The notes under the pieces are model-generated. The model was not told where the DNA came from. It searched no databases and saw nothing but the letters and a program-made list of their open reading frames with translations. From a bacterium (GTDB lineage: Bacteria > SAR324 > XYD2-FULL-50-16), in assembly GCA_018829445.1 (NCBI GenBank), contig JAHJTV010000050.1, positions 1 through 64,000 of the forward strand: a DNA stretch of 64,000 bases. The letters are read 5' to 3'. This document shows positions 61,114 through 64,000 of the stretch, one piece after another. The position numbers and the translations under genes were made by a program. The first letter of the stretch is position 1. Each line of letters starts with the position of its first letter.

Positions 61114-61200
61114 ATAAAAGCAGGCAGAAAATAGGCTTTTTCCGATTCCTTTATTGTTTTTAGAAGAATGAAGCTGCAGAAGTCATTCCATATTCTAACC

Positions 61201-62148
61201 TCAGTTGTAAATCAGCCTTGGTTTTTCCATCACGACCTTTGTGTTGGCAGGGATCGATTCGGTTAACCAGACATTTCCTCCAACAACACTTTGCGACCCG
61301 ATAACTGTTTTACCCCCGAGGATGGTGGCTCCCGAATAGATGATGACATCATCTTCAATAGTTGGGTGACGCTTCACCCCTTTCATCCTGCTACCTGCAT
61401 CAGGCGGCAGAGAATGAGCCCCCAGTGTGACTCCCTGATAAATTCTTACATTATTCCCGATTAGTGCTGTTTCTCCAATCACAACGCCGGTGCCGTGATC
61501 GATGACAAATCTTTCACCGATCGTAGCCCCGGGATGAATATCAATTCCGGTTTTATTGTGTGCGTATTCAGTCATGGTTCTTGGTAGAATGGGAACTTCC
61601 AGTTTGTATAAGGCATGTGCGATTCGATAGATAGTGATTGCTTGAATCCCGGGGTAGCTGAAGATAATCTCATCGTAACTTTTAGCAGAAGGATCACCGT
61701 CAAAAGTAGCTTCAACATCTTTCGATAATATTTTACGCAGGTGCGGTATATCCTCCAGAAATGCAACGGCAGTCTGCCTTCCTAAACTTCTACAATCCGA
61801 ACAATCCTTTTCATAGCGAAAGCAATCATGGCGAACACTGTTGGCTATTTGTTCTGCCAGTAATTCATAAACTACTGAGATGGTTCGTCCCATATTATAT
61901 TTCAGATTAGCGGGGTTCATTCGACCACTGTTAAAATAACCCGGAAATATGATCTCCCGGAGGTGGTTCAAGATCTCTATCACCAATTCGACAGAGGGAA
62001 TAGGTTCATAATCCACATGAATATAACAATCTGGATCACTACAGCTATCAATGATTTTCTCTGTTACTGAGGACAGTCGGTTTTCAAGCAATTCAGGAAT
62101 CTCTGATGCTTGTCGACAGGTTTCAGCTTTCTGCTTTGAAGTTTCCAT
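61201..62148 (-). CDS. cysE: Serine O-acetyltransferase (long SATase type)
   Basis: About 315 residues from ATG at 62148 (a TTG in frame lies 18 bases upstream). The C-terminal left-handed beta helix with hexapeptide repeats is clear: HNKTGIDIHPGATIGERFVIDHGTGVVIGETALIGNNVRIYQGVTLGAHSL (about 205-255). The N-terminal helical part (about 1-190) is the long form known from EpsC-like and Desulfobacterota-type SATases, and includes a CSDCRSLGR cysteine pair. It makes O-acetylserine for cysK downstream. A two-copy TTTTCCCGGTTT sequence lies upstream near 62211 and 62306. Confidence 0.93.
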   Translation of the reverse strand: METSKQKAETCRQASEIPELLENRLSSVTEKIIDSCSDPDCYIHVDYEPIPSVELVIEILNHLREIIFPGYFNSGRMNPANLKYNMGRTISVVYELLAEQIANSVRHDCFRYEKDCSDCRSLGRQTAVAFLEDIPHLRKILSKDVEATFDGDPSAKSYDEIIFSYPGIQAITIYRIAHALYKLEVPILPRTMTEYAHNKTGIDIHPGATIGERFVIDHGTGVVIGETALIGNNVRIYQGVTLGAHSLPPDAGSRMKGVKRHPTIEDDVIIYSGATILGGKTVIGSQSVVGGNVWLTESIPANTKVVMEKPRLIYN

Positions 62149-62749
62149 TATTATTTTTTCTCTCAAACCATATTACCGCAGAGGAATAAAACCAGGTTAC
62201 GAGTACCTTTTTCCCGGTTTTCGTGGGGTAGAATCGATATTTAAAACTTACCGGTATTACCCATGAATGCAATCATATCAATAAGACCTTTTTTTAGCAT
62301 AATTTTCCCGGTTTATAAATTTGAAAACGTATTCAGTGTCATTTGTTCAAATCTTTTTTTAAAATCTTGTTGTCAAAAAAAATTAAGATCAATAATGAAG
62401 CCATTCCATTAAAAAAGTATCAGGCAGTTGCCTTGTTGGTTTTTGTCAATTAATTAAACCTTTGACTTTCCATACATTCAACGATAGAATGGAGCCAACT
62501 AAAGTAGGAACTTCATTTTCCATCCAAAAAAAAGATGAAAATAAAATTCCTTAGTCTGCCCTTGGTGAGGTAGATTAGTAATTCTTGTCCACCTTATATT
62601 TGTATCAATCCATGATGATTCGACCGGGAAGCAGCGTGGTGGGATACGATAATATCGACACTGGCTTCTTCAGATTGTCAACTGGTTAACTTTACTATCG
62701 GATCAGTTCGATAATTGTGACTCAATTCCTTTTAAAAGGAGGTAATGGT
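62149..62749. other. Divergent intergenic region between cysE and the GNAT gene
   Basis: This 601-base AT-rich gap should hold both promoters. A plus-strand promoter candidate is at 62462-62490, and TTTTCCCGGTTT occurs twice (near 62211 and 62306). No RNA gene or T-box-like structure was recognised. Confidence 0.4.
62462..62490 (+). promoter_or_regulatory. Candidate sigma70 promoter upstream of the GNAT gene
   Basis: TTGACT (62462-62467), 17 bases, TAGAAT (62485-62490). Good match in sequence and spacing, but it lies 260 bases before the GNAT start, so it may serve an unrecognised RNA or leave a long leader. Confidence 0.4.
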
Positions 62750-63340
62750 ATGGGGACAACAGTTAAGTTGAAAGATGGAACAAAAGCAGTCATTCGTCCG
62801 CTAAAAGAAAATGATCTTGAAAAATCCTTAACTTTCTTTCAAAAGCTTCCCCCTGAGGAAAGACTATACTTGAGGGTAGATGTAACTGATAGAGAAGTGG
62901 TTGAACAGAGAATCAAAAATATCGGATTGAGGGATAGAAGAAGAATTGTTGCAGAAGTGAATGACACCATTGTCGCTGATGCTGCGCTTGAACTCAGACC
63001 TCATGGATGGGAAAGGCATTTGGCAGATTTCCGGTTAATTGTCTCACCTGAATACAATGGCAAGGGATTGGGGATGTTGATGGCCGAAGAGCTTTATGAA
63101 ATGGCTCTTAAGGAACAGATAGAAGAGATGGTGGTTGAAATTATGGCTCCCCAGGAAAATGCAAAAAAGATTTTTGAGCGACTTGGCTTTAAACAAGACA
63201 CTGTGATTAAAAAGTATGTCAAAGACATAAATGGCGAAAAACAGGATCTTATCCTCATGCGATGCAATATCGAAGAGATCTGGGACAAAATTGAATCCTA
63301 TTTCAAAGAGGTTGAAAACAGGGATATGCATGAAGCGTAA
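62750..63340 (+). CDS. GNAT family N-acetyltransferase
   Basis: About 196 residues from ATG at 62750, which has the strong ribosome site AAAGGAGG; an upstream in-frame ATG at 62717 lacks one. The N-terminus VKLKDGTKAVIRPLKENDLEKSLTFFQKLPPEERLYLR resembles GNAT domains fused to or acting with acyl-CoA synthetases. Motif A is VSPEYNGKGLGMLMAEELYEMALK (about 108-131), and AKKIFERLGFKQ is motif B. The substrate, protein or small molecule, is unknown. A canonical terminator follows at 63344. Confidence 0.9.
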   Translation: MGTTVKLKDGTKAVIRPLKENDLEKSLTFFQKLPPEERLYLRVDVTDREVVEQRIKNIGLRDRRRIVAEVNDTIVADAALELRPHGWERHLADFRLIVSPEYNGKGLGMLMAEELYEMALKEQIEEMVVEIMAPQENAKKIFERLGFKQDTVIKKYVKDINGEKQDLILMRCNIEEIWDKIESYFKEVENRDMHEA

Positions 63341-63343
63341 GAT

Positions 63344-63374
63344 AAAAACCAGGGATTGAGTTTCCCTGGTTTTT
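63344..63374 (+). terminator. Rho-independent terminator after the GNAT gene
   Basis: AAAAACCAGGGA (63344-63355) pairs perfectly with TCCCTGGTTTTT (63363-63374) around a 7-base loop, and the stem ends in a T5 run. It begins 3 bases after the stop codon. The mirror T run on the other strand means it could work both ways. Confidence 0.85.
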
Positions 63375-63515
63375 CATCAATTGGTTTCCATACAATGATC
63401 TTTTACCTGGCGCTTTTTTAGAAGTGTGAGTAAACAGATTATTTCTACATCTGATAAGCATCCCACGACCTTATTTTATCTGGTTTTTCTCCACCCTGGA
63501 GAATTAACGTATGCC

Positions 63516-63722
63516 TCAGCCACCACCTGAAGAGCAGGAAGGAGCTTGGTAGCTGCCCAAGCTGCTGGCAGAGCCATTTGGTTTGATACTGCCAGCTGAA
63601 ACAAGTTTACGAATACCTGTATCCTCGCATTCCGGGCACTTCTCCACCCGTTTACTTGAAGATGTGACCAACTCCTCAAAACGATGTTTGCAATTGTTAC
63701 ATTCAAATTCGAACAAAGGCAT
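63516..63722 (-). CDS. FmdB-family zinc ribbon protein
   Basis: This 68-residue protein begins MPLFEFECNNCKHRFEELV with the first CxxC, followed by CPECEDTGIRKLVS with the second, the signature of the FmdB/CxxC_CxxC_SSSS family that binds one zinc. The Ser/Gly-rich tail SCSSGGG is usual. The family is named after a putative regulator of formamidase but its general function is unclear. It is on the minus strand; nothing recognisable lies between it and the window end. Confidence 0.9.
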   Translation of the reverse strand: MPLFEFECNNCKHRFEELVTSSSKRVEKCPECEDTGIRKLVSAGSIKPNGSASSLGSYQAPSCSSGGG

Positions 63723-64000
63723 GAATGACTCCTTTATTAATATGGTTTAATCATTGAGTGATCAAATAGTCGATAATAAATACAAAAGTTGAGAAAACAT
63801 AACTCAAATCTTAATATGTACTCTTTCAAAATCCAGACCATGAATTTATTTCATATAATTTTATCCAGACTCCAAGCCAAATCATTGAAGCATCCATCTA
63901 TTAGGATAGCCTATCTCGATTCTATTCCCGGTAGTTTTTCGTGTGTCCGGTGTAACCCTTCCCTTGACACAGTCTAAAAGTAACGTTACATTTGCGGTTG

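Noticed and set aside
63789-63977. 62-codon plus-strand frame at the window end
   Set aside because: No ribosome site and no recognisable motif.
1-64000. tRNA, rRNA, tmRNA or CRISPR arrays
   Set aside because: No T-loop-like tRNA ends, rRNA segments or regularly spaced direct repeats were found by reading both strands; a covariance-model search would be needed to exclude a diverged small RNA.

Overview
The window looks like a chromosomal segment of a Gram-negative bacterium of moderate GC, judged by eye in the low-to-mid 40s percent. It carries both respiratory genes (Alternative Complex III) and anaerobe-type oxygen defence (desulfoferrodoxin, rubrerythrin-like protein, rubredoxin). NifU with a BFD-type [2Fe-2S] domain, long SATase-type CysE, a DHH-CBS protein, a zinc-ribbon response regulator and long PAS kinases recall Desulfobacterota, SAR324 or similar lineages. 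This placement is inference; there is no rRNA and I found no tRNA or CRISPR array.

Layout. 1-670: the 3' end of a decayed group II intron (reverse transcriptase with an internal TAG, then RNA domains V-VI). 698-1177: a GNAT acetyltransferase. 1503-10965 (+): a membrane-anchored PQQ-type sugar dehydrogenase, a monoheme cytochrome c and actABCDEF, which encode Alternative Complex III (quinol to periplasmic acceptor). 10988-22985 (-): a methyltransferase and a dense signalling region with a 7TM-PAS kinase, a zinc-ribbon receiver, a twin-sensor hybrid kinase with an Asn in place of the receiver Asp, a lone pseudo-receiver, then a DUF7793-like/PAS-kinase/NtrC operon. 23445-28346: metabolic and envelope genes (homocysteine methyltransferase family, MgtC, UspA, PlsC-like acyltransferase, metallo-beta-lactamase fold hydrolase).

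28515-41149: a complete reductive pyrimidine catabolic island. PreT/PreA reduce uracil or thymine, dihydropyrimidinase opens the ring, and a nitrilase-type and an M20-type N-carbamoyl amidohydrolase are both present. A class III aminotransferase makes the semialdehyde, and an MmsA-type CoA-acylating dehydrogenase finishes. An NCS2 permease imports the base, and an Lrp/AsnC regulator sits divergently from mmsA. Consensus-like sigma70 promoters are visible for both arms.

42184-52981: MgtE, PduO-type cobalamin adenosyltransferase, desulfoferrodoxin with a PerR/Fur-like palindrome over its -10, a rubrerythrin-like protein, MsrAB, Lgt, a 53-residue rubredoxin, leucyl aminopeptidase, MutY with an apparently intact Nudix box, and a DHH-CBS protein. 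53267-63722: an unrecognised protein, an acyl-CoA thioesterase, PtsP, SfsA, then nifU/nifS/cysK/cysE for cysteine synthesis and Fe-S assembly, a GNAT protein and an FmdB zinc ribbon.

Least expected: a three-copy dispersed repeat (3173, 29022, 53202) sharing TATCCAGTTTATCTGGGTT, one copy fused to a 20-bp perfect inverted repeat between the cytochrome gene and actA; the twin-sensor kinase with a non-phosphorylatable receiver beside a second pseudo-receiver; and a palindrome abutting a strong nifS promoter. No wholly new gene system is demonstrable from sequence alone.
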